A stretch of 64,000 nucleotides of DNA, from NCBI RefSeq assembly GCF_002775205.1, contig NC_036451.1, forward strand, positions 1,122,001-1,186,000. Reading direction: 5' to 3'. This document shows, one piece after another, positions 48,199 to 61,510 of this stretch. The notes under the pieces were generated by a model. The model did not search any database, was not told where the DNA came from, and saw nothing but the letters and a program-made list of their open reading frames with translations. Made by a program: the position numbers and the translations under genes. Source of the DNA: Xiphophorus maculatus. Taxonomy: Eukaryota > Chordata > Actinopteri > Cyprinodontiformes > Poeciliidae. Each line of letters starts with the position of its first letter. Position 1 is the first letter of the stretch.

Positions 48199-48948
48199 TC
48201 ATTTTAGCTCCAAATTAAGAAGCAAAACGTGAAGATGATTCAACAAATATAATTCCTTATAATTGATACATTTGTGGTGAAATTGAATTTTAGCAGTTTT
48301 AAACCCAAGAACTAACTGTAATAATCAATTTAAATCATCAAACCACTAACAAACTTTAAATAAATGAAATTTAGAAAGAGAAAAACTTCCCTGGTCTGCT
48401 CCAAAAATAATTAGAATGTTGGATATTCTTCTTTACATAAGTTAAACTTGGTCATGATTTACCTTTTTAAAACACATATCCAGTATAATTCAACAGAAAA
48501 ATAAATACATCTGTTTTACAAGTAAAAAAACCCCAAAACTTTGGCAGTAATCTGTCTGTACATCAGTATTTTTTTCTTGCAACATTACTCCATAATCCAG
48601 AAAAATAGATAACACAACAGTATGTTATTATGTACAGAAATTGTTGGAATTTTTCATAGCTCTTTCAGTGTTACAATAGTTTGTCTTTCTTTATAATATA
48701 AAATCCTTTCCTTTGACAACAAACCTCAGTCGCAGCATTTCAGCTGTAATTATACAAAGTGGCCACTAGAGGGAACAAGAGCATTATTTTGAAATAATCT
48801 GACCATAGGGTTTCATATACTGATTTGATTATATGAATAATGTCTTGTAGCAAATTATATGCTCCAGTTTCACAAAAAATGCGAAATATAAAGGAAAAAA
48901 CCGCATTTCAGGAAATCCAAAGTAAGTAACAACAACACAGTAACATAA

Positions 48949-49936
48949 CAGGGCCGGATTTAATAAATTGTGGTGCTCTGGGCAAGAGATTTGGTGCCCA
49001 ACTCACAGGTTTTATTAAAAAAGAGTTCGTTTTTTTTTTTAAATTCCTATAGATAGCATCATTTCTAAATAATGAACAACAACTAAAAGAGTGAAAAAGA
49101 TTGCAATTGTTACAATAACTCTGTCAGTTCTGAGATTATAATGATAAAAGCTGAAATATTAAAAACAAACAAGTGAAATTAGAGCCTAAACTTGCTACAA
49201 GTTTATCAAAAAGGTTTTTGATAAACATTTTTTATCAAAAAAGTTGATAACTTTCAATTTTTTTGTTGAAAGTTGTCTACACAAAAACAACTCATTTAAA
49301 CCCCTAAGTTCAAACTTTTTTGTTTTTTGACTCTGCTGAATAAATAAATCACATTTTTCAACTTGTAAATGTTTTTTTAAGAAAATATTGCAAGCTCCAA
49401 CAACAGCAAAAACAACAACAAAACTACAATTTTTTATTCTTTATTTGTTTAATTTAGCTCATTTTTATTTCATTTTCAGTTTTTTTAATCCATGTACTTA
49501 AGAATGGAGAAATTTGCTGGGGTTTGTTTTGTTTTGCTTATTTTTGCGTTTAGTTTCGTCATTTACTGCTTTGTGTTTGTTATGCTAATTATTGTTTCCT
49601 CTCTGTCTGATTTGTAATTTTTGAGTGAAAATTTTGAAATACTTATATACTGAAAACAAATACTTAAAAAACTAACATTAATTGACTCTCAATAAGCATG
49701 TTTATGTAATTGTAAAATTTGAAATAAATCATAAAAAAAAATAAGATCAAATAATTCTAACTAAGCAAGTTTATATAATTGTTTTTTATACATTTGTTTT
49801 TGTATTTTTCCGTTTATAAAACTGAACTGATTTGCACTTTTTAGCATCACAGACAATACATATATTTTAAAATGTACTAGAATTATTAAGTTTTATTTGG
49901 CTTATGGTCCTGGGCCGCTGTTGTAGGGCGGCCCTG
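48949..49936. mobile_element. Possible hAT-like element upstream of the F-BAR gene
   Basis: CAGGGCCG at 48,949-48,956 is mirrored by CGGCCCTG at 49,929-49,936. The 988-bp interior is AT-rich and non-coding. No target duplication is evident. Its right end touches the CpG-rich promoter. Confidence 0.45.
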
Positions 49937-49939
49937 CTG

Positions 49940-50400
49940 GTTCAGTGGGAGGAGGAGAGTCAGTCAGTCAGGAGGAGGACGGGAGTCCCAGCGGCAGTTT
50001 GGGAGAACCAAGGCGGGGGGAAAAGTGCGTCCAAACCGGGAGAAGTCACACGGAGGTGTCCGCCATGAGTTGGGGAACGGAGCTCTGGGTGAGTTTTCAA
50101 CTCTTTAGGCAGCTGTTTCCCGGCTCGGCTGTTCTCGTGTGAGACTCCGGACGGGAGTTTTTAATTTATTTTATTTTAATTTTTTCTTTCGGGACGTCGA
50201 GTGGAAGAAAGGTGCCGCGGTTCAGGACCAGCTTTGTGTGGAAGGCAGCGCTGTTAGCCGGCGATGCTAACGCTAAAGCTAATCCACCTTAACGGCTGTG
50301 ACAGCGGCGCGGAACAATAGGCAGCCCGGTCCTCGCGCACGGGGTCCGGGGCACCGGGCCGGAAGCGGGGAGGCTCTGCCTCCACTGTTCGGTGGCTAGT
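49940..50400 (+). promoter_or_regulatory. GC- and CpG-rich promoter region of the F-BAR gene
   Basis: Composition changes sharply from AT-rich flanks to GC-rich with frequent CpG (AGCGGCGCGGAACAATAG, GGGCCGGAAGCGGGG), covering the first coding exon and the start of intron 1. This is the pattern of a CpG-island promoter. Confidence 0.55.
50065..50088 (+). CDS. fnbp1l: First coding exon of an F-BAR adaptor (FNBP1L/TOCA-1 or FNBP1)
   Basis: ATG in a strong context (GTCCGCCATGAG) opens MSWGTELW and is followed at 50,089 by donor GTGAGT. FNBP1 and FNBP1L both start MSWGTELWDQFD with an exon break near this point; TRIP10 starts MDWGTELW. The proteins bind curved membrane through the F-BAR domain and recruit CDC42 and N-WASP in endocytosis. 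The choice of fnbp1l over fnbp1 rests on weak synteny (human FNBP1L, RPE65 and DEPDC1 are all on 1p). No further exon is visible to 64,000. With only eight residues, the identity is tentative. Confidence 0.55.
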
Positions 50401-51139
50401 TGACTTAAATTACACCCGCGTTGCTGAGTGCTATTGTTCATATGTGTGTGAGAGAAGTTAAGTTGTATTTTTTACGGTGTTTTTGAGTCACACCCATCCT
50501 CCTCAGGCTCCTTTTAAAATTAACCCCAATTAAGCTCCTTCTTCTTCTTCGTCTCTTTGTCTTCACTTCAGCGTCACATGACTGAACGTATGTCAAAAAC
50601 AGCAATGGGTTATTTTAACACACAATTTTATGTTCTGTACAGTTAAATCATGACTTCCAGTGAGGAAGTCATGATGGACTCTCAGTCTCAATTGGAAGTG
50701 CTGTTGCGTAATGTTAGTATTTGTTCAGAGTGTATTATTATTTGTGGTGTATATTTTTGGGGTGTTGGCCCATCTCGATGTGTGAAACCAGAGAGGCAAC
50801 CAGCAGCATCCCCCCTCTCTTAGATGAGGAGGAGCAGGAGGAGGAGGAGGGGATACTTGTTGTCCCAGAGATGATTCTCCTCCATCTGATCGCTGTGTTT
50901 ATTATCTGGTATCTGAAATAGGCTCATTTTTTGCTTGCTCAGCCCCCACATGTAACATGACCATGCTGCGGCGGACAAAGAGATAAAAGTTTGCTTGTGT
51001 GAAATTCAAAAGCGGTGTGAAAGGAGTTTGGTTTGTTGTGGGGTTCATTTTTCTCCCCATTCATGTTTTCTGTCCAGTTTCAACCAATCTAGCCCAGTGT
51101 CATGGAATAATTTTCTGTATTCTTATTAAAGTCTTGCTA

Positions 51140-51600
51140 AAACGGGAAATTTGTCATGATAACAAGTTTTGCTGAACGATAAATTGTCACAGAAGTGATT
51201 GCCATAAACAATATTGATCATTTTCAAGTAATACAATGGTAATGGTAACAGAAAGACATCTAAAATATCCAAAATAAATAAACAAAACAGTAAATAAAAT
51301 TAATTATGAAGTCTCTATAAACAAAATTGTCCCTCAAAAAAGGACAATTGTGAGACCAATGAACCAATCTGAATACTTTTATCATCCAGTTTTTTGTAGA
51401 AAGAGAGAAAAAGCAATAAATCATGCAAACAGAAATTAAGTACACAGGTTTTTGTCCTTTTTTAACCACATTTTGTCTCTTACCTTGGTCTTATTTTAAA
51501 TTAATAGGGAGTAGGACCACAAATACCCAGCAATATTCACTAAAATAAAGACTTGGACTCATCCATTCATTAAAGACTGCAAAATACAACATTTGTTTTG
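51140..51600 (+). repeat. Direct repeat in the F-BAR intron, copy 1
   Basis: Matches 60,985-61,510 in order: CAATATT-rich start, AATCATGCAAAYRGAAAT, then RGACCAYAAATACMCAGC and CATCCATTCATTAAAG. The first part is a GGCCTGT-family element; the shared sequence continues past its end. Confidence 0.7.
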
Positions 51601-53794
51601 AAAGCTGGAGTCATTTTCTAATAAAATGTAGAGAATGTGTGAAAAGAAACAACATTTTTGGAAAAAAAAAGGAAAAATGCTTGCTTTTCTATTAAAAATA
51701 TTTCATGTTTAAAAATTGCTGCAAATTTAAAAGTAAAAGTATATAGAAATACCCAAATGTTTGTATTTGTAATTGGACAAAAAGGTGCTTTGAATTTGGT
51801 CAATTTGGCCCAAATGACCAAAAGTCGTACCGGATCGTTTGCTTAGGTAAAAACATGGATAGAGATTGGCTATAGTTGGAGTTTTCTCCATCTATATATA
51901 GTATACCATACTATACCATATATTGTAATTTAGCCATATAAATGATAAATAGCTAAATAAAAGAAAACATCTGGCAGTTTCCTTGATGAAGGAAGTCATT
52001 TTTTAAATGGGTGGCAGGCTAATCCACGTTTACGCATCATAATCACTGCGCATCAAAGGAAATGCGCTTGGTGTGTTAAATTTAATAGAGACAGGTTTTT
52101 GTTTTGATGTATAGCATTAAATGGAAAAAATAATTTCAGATTTTCAAAATTCAACCAGCAGATGATGGATCCTGTCTAGGAAAATCTAGACGGTGGATTG
52201 GTGCTTCAACCTGTTTCAACAATTTACTTTAATCTTCATATTCAATGTAAATGCGTATGGTTAGCATAGAAAACATAATAAAAACATATTTTTAGATCTG
52301 AAATCAAAAGACACTGTTGAATATGTTTGTTCTTGAAAAGGTAGAGGTGCTGAATGGATGAAGGATTAATTCATTTTTTTCCATTTTTCCTTTTTATGTT
52401 TTTCCTTTTTCTTCTTTTTTGCTTTTTTATTAATTTATTATTTTTATGGTTGTAATTTAATTTAGCTCAGAAAAGCAAATATTCTACTTTAAACTGGGAA
52501 ACATCATCTTCTGCATTGAGAGGTATTACTTTAAACTTAACTCTCTTTAATTCATGCACCATAATTACATTACTTCTTCTTTGCTTAAGAGGATAAAGGA
52601 TAAACAGAATTCAATTAAAGTCACTCCAGTTAATTCCAACACAATACAATATGTAGCCTGATTCAGATCCAATTCAACACAATATTAATTATTGTTTTTA
52701 TAATTAATGTCAGTCATATAATACCAGTTGGTAAAAACCCATTAAGTTTAAGCTCAGTTTGTGTCAAGTCACTGATTTTTCAGAAATCCCTCATCCTCAG
52801 AAGGATGTTGCTTTAATAGAACAAGACTTTAACCGTTGCTTGTTCGCTGTGTGTGATGTCAATGAAACATCCGTCCAAATAACAATATATAATAATCAAG
52901 TATTAGTAATTTATCGCTGCATCATGTCTTTTCCTCCAGCCTTGCAGCAAAGCAACCTGCCTCTCACCAGCTATAGTGGAAATGTAATCCCTGAATGATT
53001 GGATTAATGTGCGAGCTGTCCGTGGTTAGATTAAGGATTAAATGTAAATTATGTAAATCTGCTGATTGGTCAGTGAGATGCTCAGATTACTGCAGACTGA
53101 ATCTCATTTATGAAACCAACTGATTTCAGATTCTGGTGTTAATTCTTACTAAAAGTTAATATAATGTGACTGGATATTTAGTCCTGCTGATCAACCTTAG
53201 CCAACCCATAATAGAGCCACTTTGACTGTTCCAACATCATAATATGGTAAAAAAAAAAATACCTAGAGATTTGAAATGCTACTGCTGAGATTTGTAATTA
53301 TCATATTGATTATAGTTAACCTACATTTCTCTAACTTTTGTTTCATTGCATTTTTTGAGTTTAAGCTTCTCAGTCGCTGATATTTACGTCTGGTTTAGAG
53401 ACCAAAGGCGGTTAAAGACCGTCCAACTATTTAAAATATATAATACACCTTCAGAGAACGCTTTACGTGAATTCAATTCAATTAACAAATACTTTATTTA
53501 TCCTAAAGGGAAAGTAAATGTTCTCGTAACTGATATCATGTAAGTATCTTCAGAGTTGTTGTGGATGGCAATGCTGTTGGCAGCAACACCATCAGTTGTT
53601 GGTAAGCACTGCTGATCCGTTTTATTTGCTTTTGCTGCTCCTCTTTAAGTCTCTACCTGGCCGTATCGTTAGAGAGATGTTGGAGTAGGGGATAAGATAT
53701 TTTCCCATTGTGGTTGATTGTAGTTTGAATTTCCTCCTCCTTTCTCTGCTTTTTGGTCCTTATTGCGATACTGAAAACACAGATGTTGTGATTA

Positions 53795-54156
53795 GGCCTG
53801 TTGCAATAAGCAATAAATCAATTAATCACATGATAAATAAATTAAAATCAGCTCAATAATTTCCATTTTCATTATTTTTTGTTTTTCTCTTTTCTCTCTT
53901 TCTACTAAAACTGAATGATTTTAGTCTTCAGTCTGGTGTTTTGGTCTCAACCAGCTTCTTTTTTCAAAGATAGAGACTTTATAATTCATTTTTATCGTTG
54001 TTTTGTTTATTTTTGGATATTTAAAATTTCTTCCACTTCCAGTGTTAAATGTTCATTTTAAATCTTGTTGATATTTGAGAATGTTTGTCAAAGTAACAGT
54101 ATTATTGTTTATCGCAGCAATTTATCATCCAGTAGAATTAGTTTTTGTGACCAGCC
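53795..54156 (+). mobile_element. MITE-like element, GGCCTGT family, copy in the F-BAR intron
   Basis: Starts GGCCTGTTGCAATAAGCAAT after TTA and ends GTGACCAGCC before TA. Same orientation as the copy at 8,921. Confidence 0.75.
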
Positions 54157-54282
54157 TAGCGGTAGCATCTCTGTCAAGTGTCTCGGTGCTGTTTGGTTTA
54201 GCTTTTGCTTTGTGCTTTGGCTCCTGCTCATCCTTACAAAGCAAGTGAGGAACATCCTATTACTGCGCTGGCTTCCTGCCCC

Positions 54283-54391
<109 letters not shown>

Positions 54392-57300
54392 AGAGTAGGA
54401 AGTGTTTCTGAATTGGAGCTGTGTCTGTGTTTTGTGTGTGCGTTAGAGCCAGGATGCCGGCCTGCTGTGCTCAGGTCTGTCTGAGCGACTCGAGCTTGAG
54501 CCCAGCAGGACGGAGCGGTCAGAACCGGCTGAAGGACAACGGGCTGACAGGCGGTCGTCCATGTTGGCCGGCCAAACTGAAAGACAAGGATAAGGGGATG
54601 GAGACTTAGACGGTGGTGTGGAAAGGTCAATCTCTACATGGTTTTAAGATTTCAGAGTGAAAGCTGTGAAATGAAAAGGATTGACCGACTCAGATCAGCG
54701 GTTTGGACGCTGATGGTGTGGATTTGGAGTTCCTGAAAGTGTCCAGTGTTGCTGTTTCTCCTGCTTCAGTCGGGAGCATTGTTTGCATTCTCTGCCTCAC
54801 ATTCAGACTTGCACAAAGGTGCTTGTTATTCGTGCTCCTGTTTGTGATATTTATAGCTTGCAGACTCCATGTCTGGACGCAGACAGCAGTCTAGGATCTC
54901 TGGGGCTCTTGGGTTGCTTTGACTACCATCCACAAATTTACAACATAAAATACCAAATAACAAAATTATTCTGAAATTTAACTGTCGGAGAACATGAGTT
55001 TAGTTAAAAATGATTTTTCACATGTCAAGTTATAGCCACAAATTTCAGTGGTTTATATGAGAGGGGGGTCCAAAGTGCGGCCCGGGGGCCATTTGTCGCT
55101 CTTGGGATAATTTTGTGTGGGCCCTGACTGCAGTTCAAGAAAAGTACAGATTCTTTGTGTAATTAAGATCAGATTTCTTCTTAGACCAATACCAGACCTT
55201 CCAATACAAAGACCAAGATCAGATCCATCAAGACCAAACCTACCAAACCTGGACCTTCAAAGGCTGTTTGTTGAAAATATGACTACTATCTCAAAAAAGT
55301 CAATTACTCAACCAAAACTATTGGTATTAAACTAATAATTGTCATCATAACCTTATATTTAAGTTATTAAATGCAGGCAAACATCGATACATAATCTCTA
55401 CACTGAATTCATCAGCTTTTTTTGGACTTGATAGATAATAATACAAAATCAATAAGAGGTTAATAAATATGTGCCATATCAGGCATGGAGAGCTAGACCA
55501 GCTCCAGACCCTCCATCCCTTCACTGCCCTCCCTCCCATTGCCAATTATTGACCAGGAGTCTTCTGGTGTTTCAGCCCAACTCAGCACAGTCCTGAAAAT
55601 ATGAAACGGGGCAAACCCCAAACCTCGGCTTGTTGTTTCTTCTGATTTATGAATCCATGGAAGTCGTGGTTCTTTGGAGGTTGGCTTCTGTTGGATGAAG
55701 CAGCAGGCTTGTCCCTCGCAGGCCCCAGCGGGTGAGAAAACAAGTCATGCTGAAGCTGAGGGCGCTGGCCTGGACATGACAAGCTGTTAGACTCAGTCCA
55801 GCCAAGCTTGTCAACACGTTGTCTGTGTGCAGGGGGTGGGGAGTGTTTTCGTAGGTGTGAGGAAGGAAGCATGATGTTTTCAGATCAAGATGTGTGACGG
55901 CAATGGGTGAAGCCCACGCCGGCCCTTATGAGAGGGTGGATGTCTTTCCTAATTAGAAAATGTCCTAGCAGGAGAGTCAGACTCGAAGATGGAGGGGAGG
56001 GACGGATGGGAGGACGTTTAGTAATGGGAGATGCGCAGGGATATCTTCGTTTGGTCGGGGGAGGTGAGTTGATGAAGCCTGAGAGATGAGCCGCGTTTAG
56101 ACAAAATGGATTATATGAAACTTTAATGATCCCACTGGACATTTGTGGTAACGTGATACGTTGTGATTGAATGGGATGTCAGTCAGAGCAGATGAAAATT
56201 AATTTGGCTAAAGGGATCTTTTTGTGATCTTCTACATCCTCAGTCTGAAAGCTTTCCTGTGTCAAAAATTATTTATATTTTATTTAATAATCTTCTGAAA
56301 CAAAATAAAAATCCCTAAAAGTGAATCAGTTAGCAAAAAGGACTGTATGCACTATTAATTTATACTATTGTGCGATATATCGGCACCAATATTAGCATCA
56401 GCCGATATTAGTAATTTTTTTAATATATTGGTATCGGTTTAATAAATAAAACTGTGTCGATATGAACAATCAATATTTATTTTTTACCTGTTTTTGATGT
56501 TTTTTTCCCCCATAGGTGTTAAAATGGTGGTGAAATACAGTATGTATAATATTGGTAATATAACAATATTAATATTGAATATCGATATCAGCCCAAGTTT
56601 TTGTATTGGTGCATCCTGACTATTTTATAAAATAAAATCAATGCAAAATGCATAAATCAAGTTATTTAAAGGACTTTATGGAGGCCTTGAGTTCAAATAG
56701 TTTTTGTTATTGACATTACATGAAGCTCTACTGGTTCAGAGTTAACCTGAATCCTTCGGTGTCATGCTTGACTGGTTTGAGTCTTACATGAAGAACATGG
56801 ACTTAATGTTTCATCTAAGCTGACTGAAGTCACCCGTGGGGTACCTCAGGGGTCCACCTTGGGGTCCCTTTTATTTAATATCTACTTATCCCTGATAGCG
56901 CAAATTATATAGCTGTAATGTGCAACAGCTCTACATTACAATGTCAGTGTGTCACAACGAACTGATGCAGAGAACAAAATAATGTGTGGATGTGCCTTTA
57001 ATTTGAATTAATATAAACAAATCTCAAGAAATAATCGAACTCTGATTCAAACCCAAAAAGGTCGATCTACAAACCTTGGCCTCAGTTCGGTTGAAGTGAA
57101 CTCTAAGTGGATCTGAGACCGCTCTAAAAACAGGAAGTTGATTACAGCACAGTGCATTCTGGGTAAATACAATCAAAACAAACACGTGTCTTGCACTAGC
57201 GGGAGAAATGGCTTGTGGTCTTTAGCTAAAGACAAAGAGAAATCCTACAACCGTTAAGATCTGACGCTACTCCATCTTTGTTTATATTTTGTGAGGAAGT

Positions 57301-60300
57301 TGCACTCAGTGCAGTGCCCCCACAAGTGAGGAGGGGAACAGTTTTTTCAGAGGGTTTTGCACATTTCATACAGTGCAGTGAAAAAGAAAATCAAACCAGA
57401 TGAAAATGTAATGAATGTTGCAGCTTTGGTTCCCCATCAAACCGAGTCTACTGGACAATCAGGTGTGAAAACAGCTGATTTCACACCTGAAATCAGCTAG
57501 GCATTTAGGCTGCATCCAGCCAGCCTAACTGAACCCTTATTTTTTCTCACCTTGAGATGAAGGTAAATGGATTGATAAGTTCAAGGCTAAAATGAATAAT
57601 AGAGATTAGCTTATTTTTAAAATGAAATTTCCTGCTAAAGGACTGGTGCTTGCATCCATTATGTGAACAAAGAGCCTTCTTCATCTCTGCATTTCTTCCA
57701 AATGTTTCCCCAGTGTTTCTGCCGTTCCTCCCCCTCTTCCTTCCTCTCATCTTCCTGCTGCGTCCCTCTGGACTCTTTCACAGCTGCATCCAGCCAGCCA
57801 GCTGTTCAACAGTCTAGTTCCTCTTGGATCCAGACGCAGACCCACCTGTAGGGCCTCTAAAACCAGTGACCTGGAGTCAACCCGTCTAAATAGGTCGCTG
57901 CACGTTATCCGACCTGACTTTTTGGAGACTGTAACTCCTGACATTAGCACTTTTCTTTGTTGTTGAAGGATCAGTGGTTTGCTTTGGGTCACTGTTCGTA
58001 GAGAACTTGGAGGATTTGATTTTCCAAAGCTTTTTAGAGACTATATTTGTGATACTTTTTCTTCATGCCAGACTCAGAGCTCATGTTTGGTTATAAATAA
58101 ATCTAATCTCTTGTTGCACAACAAGTGTTAGTAGTATTTTCTTTCCAGGAAATAAAAAAATGAGTCACAATAGACAGAAACTGTTCCAGGCCTCTGAGTT
58201 ATGACTCCGCTAGTCGTAAGGATTTGTTCAAAGCAGCAGCTGCGTTTAGTGCTGTCCTGCCTTCGTGAGTCAGTCTGTCAACTGTTTGTTAGTCAGTAAC
58301 TTTGTCAGGCAGTGGATAAAAAATAAGCGTTGGACCATGTGGAGAACTGGTGGAATTTTTTAGAGTTTTCAGAGTTTTAGAGTGCCGATCCCGTCATTAA
58401 ACCAAACCTCTGCTGGATGGTTGTATGTGATCAGACACGTCTTGTGTAACACAGACAGTAGCAGGGATTTCCATCAGGTTACCGCCAACAGGAAACAGTT
58501 GCCAGCTTGGTGTGTCTGGAGAAAGGGAATACTTTGCTGTTCCATCAGACATAGTGATTTCAGTCATTATTCCCAGCCAAACATAAACACTGGGAATTTA
58601 TATTAACCCAAGACTGCATGTTTTAGTCAATGCTGGTTTGTGGTTAATGGAAAGGAGCAAATTACACCTAAATATCAGTGTGTTTCAATTTATTCAATCC
58701 TGTATTCAATACATCCAAGTACACAAGTTTGTAATAAGCATACCTAAGCTCATTTATTATTTTAAAGGAAAAACACACATTTAAGGAGTTGCTAAAGATT
58801 GTCCTCAGCTGCATCGTCTTTTGTAACGCACTCTATTGGTCGTTCAATCAATCAATCATGTTTATCTGTGTCGCACATTTCAGAAACAAGGCAAAAATGC
58901 AAATTCATAGAACACAGTCAAAATGTGAAAATGTACATTTTGCCAAGTGTTGCCATTACACATCAAAACGTTGGTCAATGTTTCAGTTATTATGGTTCAA
59001 AAGCAACTCTAAAAAGGTGGAACTCAGTGTTTCAGCTGTTTTGCAGTTTTCTGGAAGTTTGTTGCAGTTTTGTGGTGCATAGAAGCTGCTTCTCCATGTT
59101 TGGTTCTGGTTCTTGGGGTGCTTCATTCGATGTTTCTACCTTCACCTGTGATCGTGAACTCTTGGTAGTGACCTGAAGATCGATATTACAGATACAAGTG
59201 GATGAAATTAGTTTGCTTGAAGCATTCTGGCTGCATCCCAATCCAGAGAAGGACCCAGGACACGGTGGAGGGACTAAAGTCTCTTCTCCATTGCCAAGTC
59301 TCTCGGATTGGGGAAGAACTGATTATAACCACAGCATAAATTTTGAATTCCTCTTGCATCATCTCTGGATGGTTTATGAAGACGCCGTAAAGGAAGGCAT
59401 CCTCAGGTTTTACTACAGTTTTAAATGTTATGCAAGGGTCATCTAAGTTGGTGAAGGAATAACTGACGTCTGGACTGAAAATGATTTATAATTGCTAGTG
59501 CACCTGAAAGTAACACCATAAAACAATATACCTTCAGTTGGCATGCATTGCCATTTTAAATTGGCTACTGCACAGGGATATTGAGCTTCCTTATTGGAAA
59601 TGCTTGGGAAATTGCATCTGGAACTAGAAATCTCTTCATCCTTTGTCACGAGTGATGCATACAGACGAGCATTGTTGTTTTATAGCCAGATGGGATTAAA
59701 AGCCTTTAACCTCGTCTTGAAGCACCAGACTTGTTTCACGGACATCTGATTCTGCAATCATGTGCATCGACTGTAGCGTCTGTTACTTGCAGTAGCAGTT
59801 TCAGTTTATGGCACAGATACTTGATGTCCTCGGGCCGATGTCCTTTGGTTGTTTTGTGCTAAACACATCAGCTGCCGGCTAAACCTGCTGCTGATGTTAT
59901 CGCCTTCATGGATCGGTTTTACTGGAAGAACCTTACAGGAGCCTCTGAACTACCACTAGTACCTGACTGAGAGAGTTACACAATTACAGTGTCATAACTT
60001 CTATGTAGGCTTCAGTAATGATTTCTCTCTCGGTCATGTGACTGTCCTTTTACACAGAGTAATGCGGGACTCCCTGGAGTTGGTAAACCAGAAGAAGAAG
60101 CTTCTTTCAATCAAAACAATGTGTTATCCTGTCTAATTTAATGTGGCTATCTTGTTGTACGTTTCAGTTTGATGATAAAACTGCAGATAATCTTTAAGGT
60201 GGATATATTCTGTTAAATCCTCCCTTTTCCCATTTAAGTCATTCGTTTTGCTCCACAGGCCCCTTTTTTACCCTCATTCTGAGGTGTGTCTGAGAGCAAC

Positions 60301-60984
60301 TCGGCAACTTGGACATTTTTGTGGTTTGCTAGCAGCTAGCGCTAGCAACAAGAACATCACTGTATGCATATGGATCATTTGTTCCCCAACAAAATGGCAT
60401 AAATAACTGCAAACTGTTTAATTTAATAGTATTATTCAAAACACACCATACTGCTATCTCTTCAAGGCACTAAAAGGTAGCACACCATGCTAACATAAGC
60501 TAGTAGCATGCTAACGCTAGCAAGACAATGGCCAGTGAATTAATGTCTAAAATACTGTTTGTCATTTTAGCGTTAGTAGCAGTTTACCGCTTTGCTGCGT
60601 CCGTCGTTTCCATCGGCAGAAGGAACTGACGCTTCATTTAGGCAAAATCTTTCAGGAAATTCTTCTTTATAAAGAAGCGATTAGTGAAGCACTCAAACTT
60701 TCCCCGGTTGTGGGTACATTTCCCCCCCCAAAAATACTGTAATACTATTTAACTAGACTCTTTGAAGAGTTTCTGATGCCGGTGGACGGTGTAATGAATT
60801 GTCTGTATTATTCACACAAAGACCCATAGCAACAATCAGCCCTCTATTAACGTTAGCATCCTTCAGTTTGGACTACAAAATCGCCTTGAGAAATAAAAAT
60901 GGCGGATTCATAAGCCAGAAATTCATGACCTTGTTTAGCAGTTCTGCAGCAAAAACTGTGACATGATAGGAGAACCATCATGGA

Positions 60985-61510
60985 CTATAAGTTACTATAA
61001 TAAACAATAATATTGTTGTTTTGAGACCTTTTTCAAGTAATATGATGATAATAATAATGCAAGAACACATTCTCAGAGATCAATAAACTACAATTCTAGT
61101 AAATATTTAGCACTAGAACTGGAAGACATTTTTAATATCCAAAATAAATTAACAAAACAACTGAAATGAATTATGAAGTCTCTGTAAACAAAATAATCCT
61201 TCAATAAAAGGGCTAGTTGAGATCAAAACACCAGACTGAAAACTTTTATCATCCAGTTTTTGGTAAAAAGAGAGAAAAACAATAAATCATGCAAATGGAA
61301 ATCATTGACTTTGTTTTAATTTCCAATGCGATTAATTGATTTGTTGGTTATTGCAACAGAACTACACAGTCTTTGTCCTTTTTTTAAACAATTTTTTTCC
61401 TATTTTGCTTTTATTTGAAATTAATGGGAAGCAGGACCATAAATACACAGCGACATTTACTGACATAAAGACTTGGGTGCATCCATTCATTAAAGCTAGA
61501 AAATAAACAA
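60985..61510 (+). repeat. Direct repeat in the F-BAR intron, copy 2
   Basis: Second copy of 51,140-51,600, same orientation, about 9.9 kb away in the same intron. Confidence 0.7.

Larger units (their letters stand above)
47840..50064. other. Head-to-head intergenic region between the MCCC2-like and F-BAR genes
   Basis: Holds the two perfect inverted repeats (48,081-48,198), a CTCF-like site (48,763-48,776), the CAGGGCCG-bounded element (48,949-49,936) and the start of the CpG-rich promoter. No open frame with coding character. Confidence 0.5.

Noticed and set aside
57547-59649. Several 60-125 residue open frames in the F-BAR intron
   Set aside because: No motif, no plausible splice partners, and part of 58,840-59,030 resembles a dispersed repeat also seen at 21,540-21,690.
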